29,395 nucleotides of DNA from Guillardia theta CCMP2712. Taxonomy: Eukaryota > Cryptophyceae > Pyrenomonadales > Geminigeraceae. Shown here one piece after another: positions 1 to 12,912 of the stretch. The stretch lies in contig NW_005434633.1 of NCBI RefSeq assembly GCF_000315625.1, positions 460,645-490,039 on the forward strand, in the 5' to 3' direction. The position numbers and the translations under genes were made by a program. Under the pieces are notes generated by a model. The model had not been told where the DNA came from. It did no database searches and saw nothing but the letters and a program-made list of their open reading frames with translations. The first letter of the stretch is position 1. Every line of letters begins with the position of its first letter.

Positions 1-118
1 GTGGGAGGAGGGAGGAGGGAGGAGGGAGGAGGGAGGAGGGAGGAGGGAGGAGAGAGGGAGGAGGGAAGAGGGAGGAGGGAGGAGAGAGCAGGGAGAGAAT
101 GGAGAGAGGGGGGAGGCA
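1..118. repeat. GGAGGGA-type purine tandem repeat
   Basis: A run of GGAGGGA/GGAGGAG units fills the left edge. On the minus strand it is a C/T-rich tract just downstream of the last recognisable PIG-O exon, so it probably lies in a PIG-O intron. Confidence 0.8.
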
Positions 119-155
119 GCGAGAGAGAATGTGGGGAAGATGAAAGGCAGGAAAC

Positions 156-3157
<3,002 letters not shown>

Positions 3158-3215
3158 CGTTAGATGCAGCAAACGGGAAGAACCTCAGGATGATCTTGAA
3201 AGATTGAAATATCTA

Positions 3216-3295
3216 CCTCTCCTCTCCTCTCCTCTCCTCTCCTCTCCTCCTCTCCTCCTCTCCTCCTCTCCTCCTCTCCTCTCCTCTCGCCAGTC
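3216..3295. repeat. CTCCT tandem repeat upstream of PIG-O
   Basis: CTCCT units merge into CTCCTCTC units about 60-140 bp upstream of the PIG-O start. It may be part of the promoter or 5' leader; nothing in the sequence shows a function. Confidence 0.85.
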
Positions 3296-3598
3296 CTTGC
3301 GGCATTGACCCTGAGCAGGCCGGGTGTCTGCCCGCCTTCAGTGACTCAGGCTCGGAGCGCCGGGCCCGGGCCTGTTCCCTAATAATAAACCCTCTTGGGA
3401 TAAGGCACGGGGAATACCCAGATAAGACCGCTTCAAATTAGTGCTGACAGTCTAATAGTTGCGATCACGGCCTAATTAACCGTGACTATCAAGGTGAGAT
3501 ACGAAACTGCATCTTTTCAAAAGAGTAGTTTTGGTCCCCCCACCCGCCGCCTTTCATTTTAGTCCTCTCCCCCGTCGCCACTTCTCTATTCCTCGCGC
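3296..3598. other. Gene-free spacer with GC-rich start
   Basis: Positions 3300-3375 are GC-rich and contain the palindrome GGCCCGGGCC. Positions 3380-3530 are AT-richer without a clear coding signal. The spacer separates the divergent PIG-O gene and the first HTH-family gene, so both promoters may lie here. Confidence 0.5.
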
Positions 3599-4144
3599 AT
3601 GTCGACTGACACCAGACCTCGCGCCCACATCACTGACCGCATCGCTTGCGAGATCTACCTCTTCCGCCTCTCCCAGCCCCCCGACCAGCTCTGGCTCCCT
3701 ACCCCCGCCAGCGTCGCGCTCGGCAGGAGGTACGGCATCACGCCCAAGGCCGTGCGAGACATCTGGAACAGGCGGACCTGGGCGCGTGCGACGTGTCACC
3801 TTTGGAAAGACAAGGCAGGACAGACCATGCCCCTGAAACAAGAGAGACAGGAGGGCGCCGGATCAGATCGGATGCTCAACGAGGAGGAGGAGGTCGTATC
3901 AACACTGAAACCTGAGCTGCGTACGGAAGAACAAATTCCATCTCCGTTGTGGAGTCCTGCAAACGTTCAAGCAACGGATGATATTGGAAACGAAGCAAGC
4001 ATCGTCGAGTTTCAAAGCAACAACGAGGCTACAGGCCTTTTGGACAGAACGGCAGACACGCACTGCGAGGGATGGCTGGTATGTCCTGCACGCATACTAC
4101 TCTTCATGTCCGCGCAAGAGACGTCCGAGGACGATATCTGGTGA
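3599..4144 (+). CDS. HTH-like small protein family, copy 1 (divergent singleton)
   Basis: A single open frame of 181 residues, with no intron needed. Residues about 8-70 form the module shared by all six copies here: RAHITDRIACEIYLFR, then PPDQLWLPTPASVALGRRYG and ITPKAVRDIWNRRTW. The segment from VALGRRYG to RRTW has the spacing of a helix-turn-helix, so DNA binding is a reasonable inference, but I cannot name the family. The middle part is acidic and unlike the other copies. Near the C-terminus GWLVCPARILLF matches the second conserved motif. This copy is on the opposite strand to the other five and diverges outside the module. The start is the ATG just before STDTRPRAH. Confidence 0.7.
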   Translation: MSTDTRPRAHITDRIACEIYLFRLSQPPDQLWLPTPASVALGRRYGITPKAVRDIWNRRTWARATCHLWKDKAGQTMPLKQERQEGAGSDRMLNEEEEVVSTLKPELRTEEQIPSPLWSPANVQATDDIGNEASIVEFQSNNEATGLLDRTADTHCEGWLVCPARILLFMSAQETSEDDIW

Positions 4145-4849
4145 CGCATTTGATGCGCTACAAGACGAGGATGTGCTGGATAGATCAATGATTGAGCAAG
4201 TATGATTAAGATCTTATCGTTTAATACTCTGAACCCTTTGCACCATCGGCGCTTGCATGCAAGCGCGCTGGAGCACAAGGGAGTTTAACGCCCCTGCTGG
4301 ATCTCAACGACCATGTCAGGATCGTCAGCAGTCCTTGAGATTGTGTTCTTGCTCTATTCTTCTATTGTCTGCCAGGAGACTGTATTTGAGTTGTTTTGTC
4401 GGATTTCAAAAAAATTCATTCAACTTGAGTGTGCTCCAGCGGTCACTCCTTGAGCACTCGTATAGTATCCCTGAGGATTCCGCCACCACGGATACCCAAG
4501 GCTTACGCGCATGCTCTGTTTCATTGCATGCATCATCAGTAGTGCAGTGGCGGGGCTTCTTTGCTTGGTCCACATGCATGCTCAGCAAGTGCGTAGTTAA
4601 CCTAAACACTTCTATCTCTTGATCTTCTCGTCCTTATTTCACCTGTAGTGTCTATGGTGCTTCACACTTAAGGATGTCAGAAGGAGTATTGTTTTACATG
4701 ATGTGTTTCCAAGCATTTATTGGCGCATATTGAAAAATATAGCTCACAACTCCCAGTCTCTTTCCTTTGCTCCTCCTTTCTGTTCCTACCCTCTTTCCAT
4801 CCATATCACCGCTGCTCACCGCTCAGTGGAGTGCAGCGAACTTCGTATA

Positions 4850-4929
4850 CAGAGGCAGAGGCAGAGGCAGAGGCAGAGGCAGAGGCAGAGGCAGAGGCAG
4901 AGGCAGAGGCAGAGGCAGAGGCAGAGGAG
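4850..4929. repeat. AGAGGC hexanucleotide array
   Basis: About 13 copies of AGAGGC follow each other without interruption. The Arg-Gly, Glu-Ala and Gln-Arg frames across it follow from the repeat. Confidence 0.95.
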
Positions 4930-5204
4930 GCAAAGGAAGACAGATAATTTCTCCGATGTAGAAGGAGCGGCTTTAGTACGCACTGCGGCAGGCAGGTTGT
5001 AAAGATGGCAATAAGTTGAGATTTGGAAACATGTAGTTTCATTCCATATCTCCGCTACCAGACAGAATGAAACGCTGAGAGTTGGAGCTTGTTCTAGAAG
5101 CATAGGTGGTGTCCGTGTTGATGATGACTCAAAAGAAACTTTTTTTTTCTCCTTCCTGAATTGCCCTCTTCATATATATACGTTGAAAATCCTAGACGAA
5201 GATA

Positions 5205-5355
5205 GAGCAGAGAGGAGGGAGAAAGGAGGGAGGGAGGGAGGAGAAAGGAGGAATTGAGGAAGGGAGGAGGGGGGAGGGAGGAGGGAGAAGGGAGGAGGGA
5301 GAAGGAAGGAAGGAGGGAGGGAGGAGGGAGGAGGGAGGAGGGAGGAGGGAGGAAA
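5205..5355. repeat. GGAGGGA/GGAGAA purine tract
   Basis: An irregular purine-only tract with the same unit type as at the left edge of the window. Confidence 0.85.
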
Positions 5356-5991
5356 ACACCCAGGGTCATAATGGGTAATTGCTTCATTCGATGTCCTTTC
5401 CCATCTCGTTTTCGACTCCGAGGAGTATCCGAAGTCAGATCAGAGTCTTTGTTGTGTGCTCCTGCTCTGACCAGAAAGACGTGGGGGGCGTGGGGAGGAT
5501 GGAATTCTTGCGGCTGCTGAACCATGATAAAGGGGTCTGATGCGTGCTTCGCAAGTAGCAGCAGGTGCAGGGCAGAAGCCGAGCGAGCCTCGTCGAGCTA
5601 AAGGCAGGCAGTCTTGATCAATCTGCTCTCCGAATGTTGCAATTCATGAAAGTAATCAAAGTCAGGATAAAGGCCGCAGTGAGTTCAGGAAGCGGGAGAG
5701 GTTTACAATACCTCCAGAAACTTTATGTAATACTCTAATAAAGATGCTTACAACGATTTGACTCCGTGTAATGCTCTTCTTCTAAGCCGATATGAGAATA
5801 CCTTCGGTGGATTGAGTAGAGTATTGCCTTGATCCATCGAAGCATACGAACAATCGTGAATCATCGGAAAGCGCTATGTCTTCAAGCATGCAAAAAAGCT
5901 GTAAATGACTAGAAGTATATCATACAACACTCAGACAGACAAAGCCTCCCCTCTCTGCCTTCTGATCCTACATATCTTGAATGTGATAATC

Positions 5992-6462
5992 TCATCCTTG
6001 ATGGTCTCCTCGTTCCTCCGGCTCCTCTTCCCCCCCGCTCGTCGAGATGAAGAGCTTGATCCGCTCCGGGCACACCAGCCACCCCTCCCCCGTGTGAGTA
6101 GCCGACGACCCCCCGCTGCTCCTCCCCTCCTCCCCTGACCCCTGCCATGACCCGCCATCATCCCCCGCGTCAGCCCGCGCGGACTGCGAGGACGACGAGC
6201 TGGCGGGCGCAGGCTCGGGCCCTTGCTGGCGGGCGGGGGCAGGGGCGTCGGCGGGAGGGAGCCAGAGGTGGCGGGTCGCGTGCGCCCAGGTCCGCCTGTT
6301 CCAGATGTCTCGCACGGCCTTGGGCGTGATGCCGTACCTCCTGCCGAGCGCGACGCTGGCGGGGGTAGGGAGCCAGAGCTGGTCGGGGGGCTGGGAGAGG
6401 CGGAAGAGGTAGATCTCGCAGGCGATGCGGTCGGAGATGTGGGCGCGAGGTCTAGAAGGCAT
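5992..6462 (-). CDS. HTH-like small protein family, copy 2 (type A, single)
   Basis: 156 residues in one exon, starting at the ATG before PSRPRAHISD. It has the shared N-terminal module, then an Ala/Pro/Ser-rich linker (PPADAPAPARQQGPEP), an acidic glycine stretch, and the C-terminal motif EGWLVCPERIKLFIS. It is nearly identical to the type A copies at 7663 and 10606 up to GGEEEPE; after that the C-terminal tail differs (ERGDHQG against DREDEKYPG), so the similarity ends inside the coding region. It lies outside the tandem duplication. An upstream in-frame ATG exists at 6531, but the DNA there is not shared with the other copies. Confidence 0.7.
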   Translation of the reverse strand: MPSRPRAHISDRIACEIYLFRLSQPPDQLWLPTPASVALGRRYGITPKAVRDIWNRRTWAHATRHLWLPPADAPAPARQQGPEPAPASSSSSQSARADAGDDGGSWQGSGEEGRSSGGSSATHTGEGWLVCPERIKLFISTSGGEEEPEERGDHQG

Positions 6463-7265
6463 GGATGAGATGAGGGCGGTCTGAGACCAATCTGAAAATT
6501 GCAAGGACGCCGATGGGAGATGCAGAGACAAGACAGACTAGATAGATGAGAGGGGCGCTGGAGAGATGAGGCAGGAAAGAAGACGAGTCGAGGACTTTTG
6601 CACAGGAAAGGTGTGAGAGAGGAAGGAACAGCTGGAGGGGAGCAAGTTCAAGGTGGAGGTCAGGAGATGTCGCAGAGAGGAGGGAGTGAAGTTGAAGGAG
6701 GTGAAGTTTCTTGAGCACAAGATATTGGGGCGGAAGCACTGACCATGCAGGTCATGGGACCGGCATGTCCCGCCGTGACCTTCATTCGAAATGGAGTATT
6801 TTCGATATCGCTTCAAGAATTAGAGCCGTGCCCCTCCGCACGGATGTGTGGATGCCCCAAAAGAGTCGCATGCTGATCGGAGAAGTTGACGAAGAGACTC
6901 GCTTTCCTATCTCACCACCCGGTACTCCGACTAAAAAAAAATTAACAGGCAAAAGTCCGTCGGGCATATCCTGTTCAAGCATTCATGCTGCCGCTGTCCT
7001 GCTCCTCCAAGCACCGGCCCCAGTCACCCAATCCCTCCTCAGCCCCTTCCGCTGGGCCTCAGATGACGACAGAGCAGCAGCTGGAGTGTCTGTCGGCCTC
7101 TATAGAACGAATAAGGCAGCATGCGGTAATCGTTGACTCGCTTGGCCAAGAAACAAGACTGTAGGGCAGTAGACATCGGAACCATACATGACTAGCAGAA
7201 GAGTTTACAACTTCGAGAAATGAGCATAGAGAACGAGCACGCTATAGAGAACCTCGGCATATCAC
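6463..7265. other. Intergenic spacer
   Basis: Only short unsupported open frames are present. Nothing here is shared with the duplicated unit until about 7265, where the sequence AGGAGTCGGCAAACGAAGG begins. Confidence 0.5.
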
Positions 7266-7662
7266 TGGCAGGAGTCGGCAAACGAAGGAGTCAGGTTTTC
7301 CCCTCACGGGAGAAAGGTCATCAAGCAGCTCATAGAACAAACCTCATACTGGTAAAGGATAATCGTTGGTCTATCATGAAGCGGAAGGCTCAAGCGTGCC
7401 AACACGTTGAGAATGATGTATGCCAACGGAGAGTGATATAGGCTGAGAGGTCGTGTATTGGACAATAAAATTATCAACCATGGAATACACCATCCATCCT
7501 TCTACTGAAACTATTTGAGATGTAGGAAAGACAATGAAAAATGTTTCAAATCATATCTGCTGCATCCAATCATATAGAGATTGGATGATTCTTACTCCAA
7601 CTGACAACCAACACCATCTTCTGCCAGCATGAAAGATGCAGCCTGATACCTCCGTTCGCCGA

Positions 7663-8202
7663 TCAATTCACCTCCGCCTCGTGTACCAAGTCCTGATACT
7701 CGTCGTACCCCACGTCAATAAATTCGATCCCGGGATACTTCTCGTCTTCTCGGTCCTCCGGCTCCTCTTCCCCCCCGCTCGTCGAGATGAAGAGCTTGAT
7801 CCGCTCCGGGCACACCAGCCACCCCTCCCCCGTGTGAGTAGCAGACGACCCCCCGCTGCTCCTCCCCTCCTCCCCTGACCCCTGCCATGACCCGCCATCA
7901 TCCCCCGCGTCAGCCCGCGCGGACTGCGAGGACGACGAGCTGGCGGGCGCAGGCTCGGGCCCTTGCTGGCGGGCGGGGGCAGGGGCGTCGGCGGGAGGGA
8001 GCCAGAGGTGGCGGGTCGCGTGCGCCCAGGTCCGCCTGTTCCAGATGTCTCGCACAGCCTTGGGCGTGATGCCGTATCTCCTGCCGAGCGCGACGCTGGC
8101 GGGGGTAGGGAGCCAGAGCTGGTCGGGGGGCTGGGAGAGGCGGAAGAGGTAGATCTCGCAGGCGATGCGGTCAGTGATGTGGGCGCGAGGGCTAGAAGGC
8201 AT
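7663..8202 (-). CDS. HTH-like small protein family, copy 3 (type A, unit 1)
   Basis: 179 residues in one exon, starting MPSSPRAHITD. The module, linker and EGWLVCPERIKLFIS motif match copy 2. The tail continues with an acidic/aromatic segment (KYPGIEFIDVGYDEYQDL) ending in VHEAEVN. Copy 5 (10606-11145) is nearly identical, differing in HIT/HIS and EAEVN/EEEVN. Intact frames in both copies suggest selection or very recent duplication. Function is unknown; DNA binding is inferred only from the helix-turn-helix spacing. Confidence 0.72.
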   Translation of the reverse strand: MPSSPRAHITDRIACEIYLFRLSQPPDQLWLPTPASVALGRRYGITPKAVRDIWNRRTWAHATRHLWLPPADAPAPARQQGPEPAPASSSSSQSARADAGDDGGSWQGSGEEGRSSGGSSATHTGEGWLVCPERIKLFISTSGGEEEPEDREDEKYPGIEFIDVGYDEYQDLVHEAEVN

Positions 8203-8513
8203 GGAGGAGCTTGTTGCGACTCACTAGGATGGTGTTTGTATCCTCAACATGGTGTACAGGTGATCTGAATGTGAAATGGCTTCTAGGGCGAGATGATGGA
8301 ATGATGCAAGGCGAGGAAAGTGGGATGGGATGAAGAATCTGCGAGGGAGTTCGGCAGGGGCTTCCGTGACGGTCGCACAAAAAAGACACCGTTTAGAGAG
8401 TTGGCTATAACATATCTTTATAGAATATTTACTACCAGGAACTTGACTCCGAAGATGTGTGACTACGACATGTGTTGCGCACGGACTCATTACGCGTATT
8501 CAAACCGCAATGA

Positions 8514-8533
8514 GCGTCACGCCCCCGTGACGC
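8514..8533. promoter_or_regulatory. Perfect hairpin GCGTCACG-CCCC-CGTGACGC followed by AATAAAA
   Basis: An 8-bp perfect inverted repeat with a 4-nt loop, followed at once by AATAAAA. Its arms resemble half-sites for bZIP factors, and the form could equally be an mRNA 3'-end structure. It lies about 310 bp upstream of the type A gene. The same hairpin is kept in unit 2. Confidence 0.45.
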
Positions 8534-8641
8534 AATAAAACTATTTTTGTCAGCTCACGACTGGCTGGTTAACTCGCGTCGATTCAATTGGGAGTCGGCA
8601 ATAAGATCTCTTCGGAGTAGCTCTCATCGGCTGAGGCGGGT

Positions 8642-9097
8642 TTGTCTGGTATACAAATGGAGGAGCGTTCCTGCAAGGACATCACGTCCGCCCAATCGCC
8701 TGAACCGCAGGATAGGAGGCCCTTGCATGCTGGTCAGCCTCGTCCTCGCAAGCCTAGGGTGCAGATGCCATTTGCTCACATCAATGCGTTACGGAGACAG
8801 CGTGTGTTGTGCAGAAGAAGATTGAAGGTTTCAAATATGTTGGTGTTGTATACGATGATTCTCTCGCGAAAATCTCCCCAATTCATTGTGGCTCACTTGA
8901 CCTTCAACAGATTCTACCTCGAAGTGTTGGATAAGATTATGGCTCAACGTATCAAGGATGCCAAACGTCCCCGGAAGCAAGGAACAGGATATTCTCGTGA
9001 GCCTCCTTCTCATACAGCAACCATTTCACATGCAGACCGCAAACTATTGTTCAGGATTGAAAATCATGAAATCAGGAGACTCATGTGTGCGTTCTGA
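8642..9097 (+). CDS. Unassigned 151-codon open frame in unit 1
   Basis: The frame encodes a basic protein (for example KIMAQRIKDAKRPRKQG) with no domain I know. It is identical in the second unit (11442-11897), but the surrounding DNA is equally identical, so this is no evidence of selection. An overlapping frame on the same strand is also open. It may be chance or a decayed element. Confidence 0.2.
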   Translation: MSGIQMEERSCKDITSAQSPEPQDRRPLHAGQPRPRKPRVQMPFAHINALRRQRVLCRRRLKVSNMLVLYTMILSRKSPQFIVAHLTFNRFYLEVLDKIMAQRIKDAKRPRKQGTGYSREPPSHTATISHADRKLLFRIENHEIRRLMCAF

Positions 9098-9560
9098 TTG
9101 ATGACTGACGATATACCGCACAGCAAAGATTCTGATTCCTCCCTGATTGAGACATTTCCGGGGTGAGGCGTCAGGACGGCGAGGGGTGAGTCAAGCAGGG
9201 CAGAGAAGGATAGGTTTTATCATTCTCTCGCTTCTGCAACTTCTGACTGCATCTCAACATCCTCCTGGTAAACATGCTGCGTATTGCAGACTCGTGTGGT
9301 CTCCTTGGCCGCTGCTGCTGCAGACCAGTAATCCACTCCTCCAACAGCACTCGCCGAGCCCACTCAACCATCCGTCGCACCGAGCAATAGCTGTACAGCG
9401 TTGATCTACACTCTGACCTCGGCCGAGCGTAACAAGCTGACATCATAGATGCCCAATCTTGAGGCTGGCACGCACTTTCCCAAGTCAATCCCTCGCATTC
9501 CGCGAAAGCCCGTACCCGCCAGGTATTCTCTGTAGATCGAAGCGACCTATCGTCGGTGTC

Positions 9561-10112
9561 CTACGCCTCCTTGCCTGTCCTCCTGCCTGTGCTGATGCCA
9601 TTGTCTTTCCCACAATCTGAGGTGAACAGCGAGATGCGCTCGGGGCAGAGCAGCCAGCCCTCGGCTGAGTGAGTAGCAGTTGACGAGCTGACGGGCTTCA
9701 GCTCAGTCCCCATGCTCGCCGCTGACGCATCTCCTGTCACAGCTCGCCCTGCTGCTGGCTGTGCTGGCTGGGAGTGCTTGTCGTCATCGTACATGGGAGT
9801 GCTGTGGTCGTCCTCGGGCAGCTCCTGCTGACCCTCAACGTTTTCTTCGCTTTCATCCATCTGCTCCGCCCCGACCATCTGGCCATGTGCCGTCCTATCC
9901 TCCTCCTCCCAGAGGTGGCGGGTCGCGTGCGCCCAGGTCCGCCTGTTCCAGATGTCTCGCACGGCCTTGGGCGTGATGCCGTACCTCCTGCCGAGCGCGA
10001 CGCTGGCGGGGGTAGGGAGCCAGAGCTGGCCGGGGGGCTGGGAGAGGCGGAAGAGGTAGATCTCGCAGGCGATGCGGTCAGTGATGTGGGCGCGAGGTCT
10101 TGGGGTAGCCAT
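9561..10112 (-). CDS. HTH-like small protein family, copy 4 (type B, unit 1)
   Basis: 183 residues in one exon, starting MATPRPRAHITD. The N-terminal module matches type A almost residue for residue (PPGQLW instead of PPDQLW), but the linker is unrelated: acidic and Met/Gln-rich (QMVGAEQMDESEENVEGQQE). The C-terminal motif is AEGWLLCPERISLFTS. The open frame continues upstream to 10169; I prefer 10112 because it parallels the other copies. It lies tail-to-head behind the type A gene of the same unit. Confidence 0.7.
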   Translation of the reverse strand: MATPRPRAHITDRIACEIYLFRLSQPPGQLWLPTPASVALGRRYGITPKAVRDIWNRRTWAHATRHLWEEEDRTAHGQMVGAEQMDESEENVEGQQELPEDDHSTPMYDDDKHSQPAQPAAGRAVTGDASAASMGTELKPVSSSTATHSAEGWLLCPERISLFTSDCGKDNGISTGRRTGKEA

Positions 10113-10605
10113 GGGCCAACGAGGAGCGCAAGGTACTGGAGGTGGTGTAGGACTTGCAGGAGTCGGCAAACGAAGGAGTCAGGTTTTCCCCTCCTGGTCA
10201 GAGAGGTCTTCAAGCAGCTCACAGAACAACCTCATACTGGTAAAGGATAATCGTTGGTCTATCATGAAGCGGAAGGCTCAAGCGTGCCAACACGTTGAGA
10301 ATGATGTATGCCAACGGAGAGTCGTGTATTGGACAATAAAATTATCAACCATGGAATACGAAGCAAGCAATTGTTATGTAGTGCAGGAAGCCATACATCA
10401 ACTTGAAAACTCGTCTCGTCTGCACGCTAGCACCATCCATCCTTCTACTGAAACGACTTGAGATGTAGGAAAGACAATAAAAAATGTTTCAAATCATATC
10501 TGCTGCATCCAATCATATAGAGATTGGATGATTCTTACTCCAACTGACAACCAACACCATCTTCTGCCAGCATGAAAGATGCAGCCTGATACCTCCGTTC
10601 GCCGA

Positions 10606-11145
10606 TCAATTCACCTCCTCCTCGTGTACCAAGTCCTGATACTCGTCGTACCCCACGTCAATAAATTCGATCCCGGGATACTTCTCGTCTTCTCGGTCCT
10701 CCGGCTCCTCCTCCCCCCCGCTCGTCGAGATGAAGAGCTTGATCCGCTCCGGGCACACCAGCCACCCCTCCCCCGTGTGAGTAGCCGACGACCCCCCGCT
10801 GCTCCTCCCCTCCTCCCCTGACCCCTGCCATGACCCGCCATCATCCCCCGCGTCAGCCCGCGCGGACTGCGAGGACGACGAGCTGGCGGGCGCAGGCTCG
10901 GGCCCTTGCTGGCGGGCGGGGGCAGGGGCGTCGGCGGGAGGGAGCCAGAGGTGGCGGGTCGCGTGCGCCCAGGTCCGCCTGTTCCAGATGTCTCGCACGG
11001 CCTTGGGTGTGATGCCGTATCTCCTGCCGAGCGCGACGCTGGCGGGGGTAGGGAGCCAGAGCTGGTCGGGGGGCTGGGAGAGGCGGAAGAGGTAGATCTC
11101 GCAAGCGATGCGGTCGGAGATGTGGGCGCGAGGGCTAGAAGGCAT
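10606..11145 (-). CDS. HTH-like small protein family, copy 5 (type A, unit 2)
   Basis: 179 residues, nearly identical to the unit 1 type A protein and with the same start, linker, EGWLVCPERIKLF motif and tail. Differences are few and the frame is intact. It is most simply a paralogue produced by the tandem duplication. Confidence 0.72.
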   Translation of the reverse strand: MPSSPRAHISDRIACEIYLFRLSQPPDQLWLPTPASVALGRRYGITPKAVRDIWNRRTWAHATRHLWLPPADAPAPARQQGPEPAPASSSSSQSARADAGDDGGSWQGSGEEGRSSGGSSATHTGEGWLVCPERIKLFISTSGGEEEPEDREDEKYPGIEFIDVGYDEYQDLVHEEEVN

Positions 11146-11313
11146 GGAGGAGCTTGTTGCGACTCACTAGGATGGTCTTTGTATCCTCAATATGGTGTAC
11201 AGGTGATCTGAATGTGAAATGGCTTCTAGGGCGAGATGATGGAATGATGCAAGGCGAGGAAAGTGGGATGGGATGAAGAATCTGCGAGGGAGTTCGGCAG
11301 GTGCTACGTATCA

Positions 11314-11333
11314 GCGTCACGCTCCCGTGACGC
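11314..11333. promoter_or_regulatory. Second copy of the GCGTCACG hairpin
   Basis: The stem is unchanged (GCGTCACG/CGTGACGC); only the loop differs (CTCC instead of CCCC), and AATAAAA follows. The neighbouring 140 bp differ between units by an indel, but the hairpin is kept. Confidence 0.45.
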
Positions 11334-11441
11334 AATAAAACTATTTTTGTCAGCTCACGACTGGCTGGTTAACTCGCGTCGATTCAATTGGGAGTCGGCA
11401 ATAAGATCTCTTCGGAGTAGCTCTCATCGGCTGAGGCGGGT

Positions 11442-11897
11442 TTGTCTGGTATACAAATGGAGGAGCGTTCCTGCAAGGACATCACGTCCGCCCAATCGCC
11501 TGAACCGCAGGATAGGAGGCCCTTGCATGCTGGTCAGCCTCGTCCTCGCAAGCCTAGGGTGCAGATGCCATTTGCTCACATCAATGCGTTACGGAGACAG
11601 CGTGTGTTGTGCAGAAGAAGATTGAAGGTTTCAAATATGTTGGTGTTGTATACGATGATTCTCTCGCGAAAATCTCCCCAATTCATTGTGGCTCACTTGA
11701 CCTTCAACAGATTCTACCTCGAAGTGTTGGATAAGATTATGGCTCAACGTATCAAGGATGCCAAACGTCCCCGGAAGCAAGGAACAGGATATTCTCGTGA
11801 GCCTCCTTCTCATACAGCAACCATTTCACATGCAGACCGCAAACTATTGTTCAGGATTGAAAATCATGAAATCAGGAGACTCATGTGTGCGTTCTGA
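11442..11897 (+). CDS. Unassigned 151-codon open frame in unit 2
   Basis: Same frame and residues as at 8642-9097. Coding status is doubtful for the reasons given there. Confidence 0.2.
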   Translation: MSGIQMEERSCKDITSAQSPEPQDRRPLHAGQPRPRKPRVQMPFAHINALRRQRVLCRRRLKVSNMLVLYTMILSRKSPQFIVAHLTFNRFYLEVLDKIMAQRIKDAKRPRKQGTGYSREPPSHTATISHADRKLLFRIENHEIRRLMCAF

Positions 11898-12360
11898 TTG
11901 ATGACTGACGATATACCGCACAGCAAAGATTCTGATTCCTCCCTGATTGAGACATTTCCGGGGTGAGGCGTCAGGACGGCGAGGGGTGAGTCAAGCAGGG
12001 CAGAGAAGGATAGGTTTTATCATTCTCTCGCTTCTGCAACTTCTGACTGCATCTCAACATCCTCCTGGTAAACATGCTGCGTATTGCAGACTCGTGTGGT
12101 CTCCTTGGCCGCTGCTGCTGCAGACCAGTAATCCACTCCTCCAACAGCACTCGCCGAGCCCACTCAACCATCCGTCGCACCGAGCAGTAGCTGTACAGCG
12201 TTGATCTACACTCTGACCTCGGCCGAGCGTAACAAGCTGACATCATAGATGCCCAATCTTGAGGCTGGCACGCACTTTCCCAAGTCAATCCCTCGCATTC
12301 CGCGAAAGCCCGTACCCGCCAGGTATTCTCTGTAGATCGAAGCGACCTATCGTCGGTGTC

Positions 12361-12912
12361 CTACGCCTCCTTGCCTGTCCTCCTGCCTGTGCTGATGTCA
12401 TTGTCTTTCCCGCAAACTGAGGTGAACAGCGAGATGCGCTCGGGGCAGAGCAGCCAGCCCTCGGCTGAGTGAGTAGCAGTTGACGAGCTGACGGGCTTCA
12501 GCTCAGTCCCCATGCTCGCCACTGACGCATCTCCTGTTACAGCTCGCCCTGCTGCTGGCTGTGCAGGCTGGGAGTGCTTGTCGTCATCGTACGCGGGAGT
12601 GCTGTGGTCGTCCTCGGGCAGCTCCTGCTGACCCTCAACGTTTTCTTCGCTTTCATCCATCTGCTCCGCCCCGACCATCTGGCCATGTGCCGTCCTATCC
12701 TCCTCCTCCCAGAGGTGGCGGGTCGCGTGCGCCCAGGTCCGCCTGTTCCAGATGTCTCGCACGGCCTTGGGCGTGATGCCGTACCTCCTGCCGAGCGCGA
12801 CGCTGGCGGGGGTAGGGAGCCAGAGCTGGCCGGGGGGCTGGGAGAGGCGGAAGAGGTAGATCTCGCAGGCGATGCGGTCAGTGATGTGGGCGCGAGGTCT
12901 TGGGGTAGCCAT
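12361..12912 (-). CDS. HTH-like small protein family, copy 6 (type B, unit 2)
   Basis: 183 residues, starting MATPRPRAHITD, nearly identical to copy 4. Differences include MYDDDK to AYDDDK, SAASM to SVASM, and DCGKDNGIS to VCGKDNDIS, so some changes alter residues. The open frame extends upstream to 13116 through DNA that copy 4 does not share beyond about 45 bp, which supports the shorter start. Confidence 0.7.
   Translation of the reverse strand: MATPRPRAHITDRIACEIYLFRLSQPPGQLWLPTPASVALGRRYGITPKAVRDIWNRRTWAHATRHLWEEEDRTAHGQMVGAEQMDESEENVEGQQELPEDDHSTPAYDDDKHSQPAQPAAGRAVTGDASVASMGTELKPVSSSTATHSAEGWLLCPERISLFTSVCGKDNDISTGRRTGKEA

Larger units (their letters stand above)
4145..5991. other. 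Intergenic stretch with simple repeats
   Basis: I see no convincing gene. The open frames here are short, biased in composition or overlap repeats. The stretch holds the AGAGGC array at 4850-4929 and a GGAGGGA-rich tract at about 5205-5355. Confidence 0.5.
7266..10152. repeat. Tandem segmental duplication, unit 1
   Basis: This unit and the next one (about 10153-12955) share the same order: leader sequence, type A gene, spacer, type B gene. Offset is about 2,888 at the left end, 2,943 across the type A gene and exactly 2,800 from 8541 to the end. From 8541 the two are almost base-identical; for example 9387 A reads G at 12187. Unit 1 has about 140 bp (about 8355-8510) that unit 2 lacks. Confidence 0.9.

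Noticed and set aside
4703-5103. Several frames through the AGAGGC array, including Arg-Gly and Glu-Ala repeats
   Set aside because: All frames on both strands are open across a six-base repeat without stops; no coding evidence outside it.
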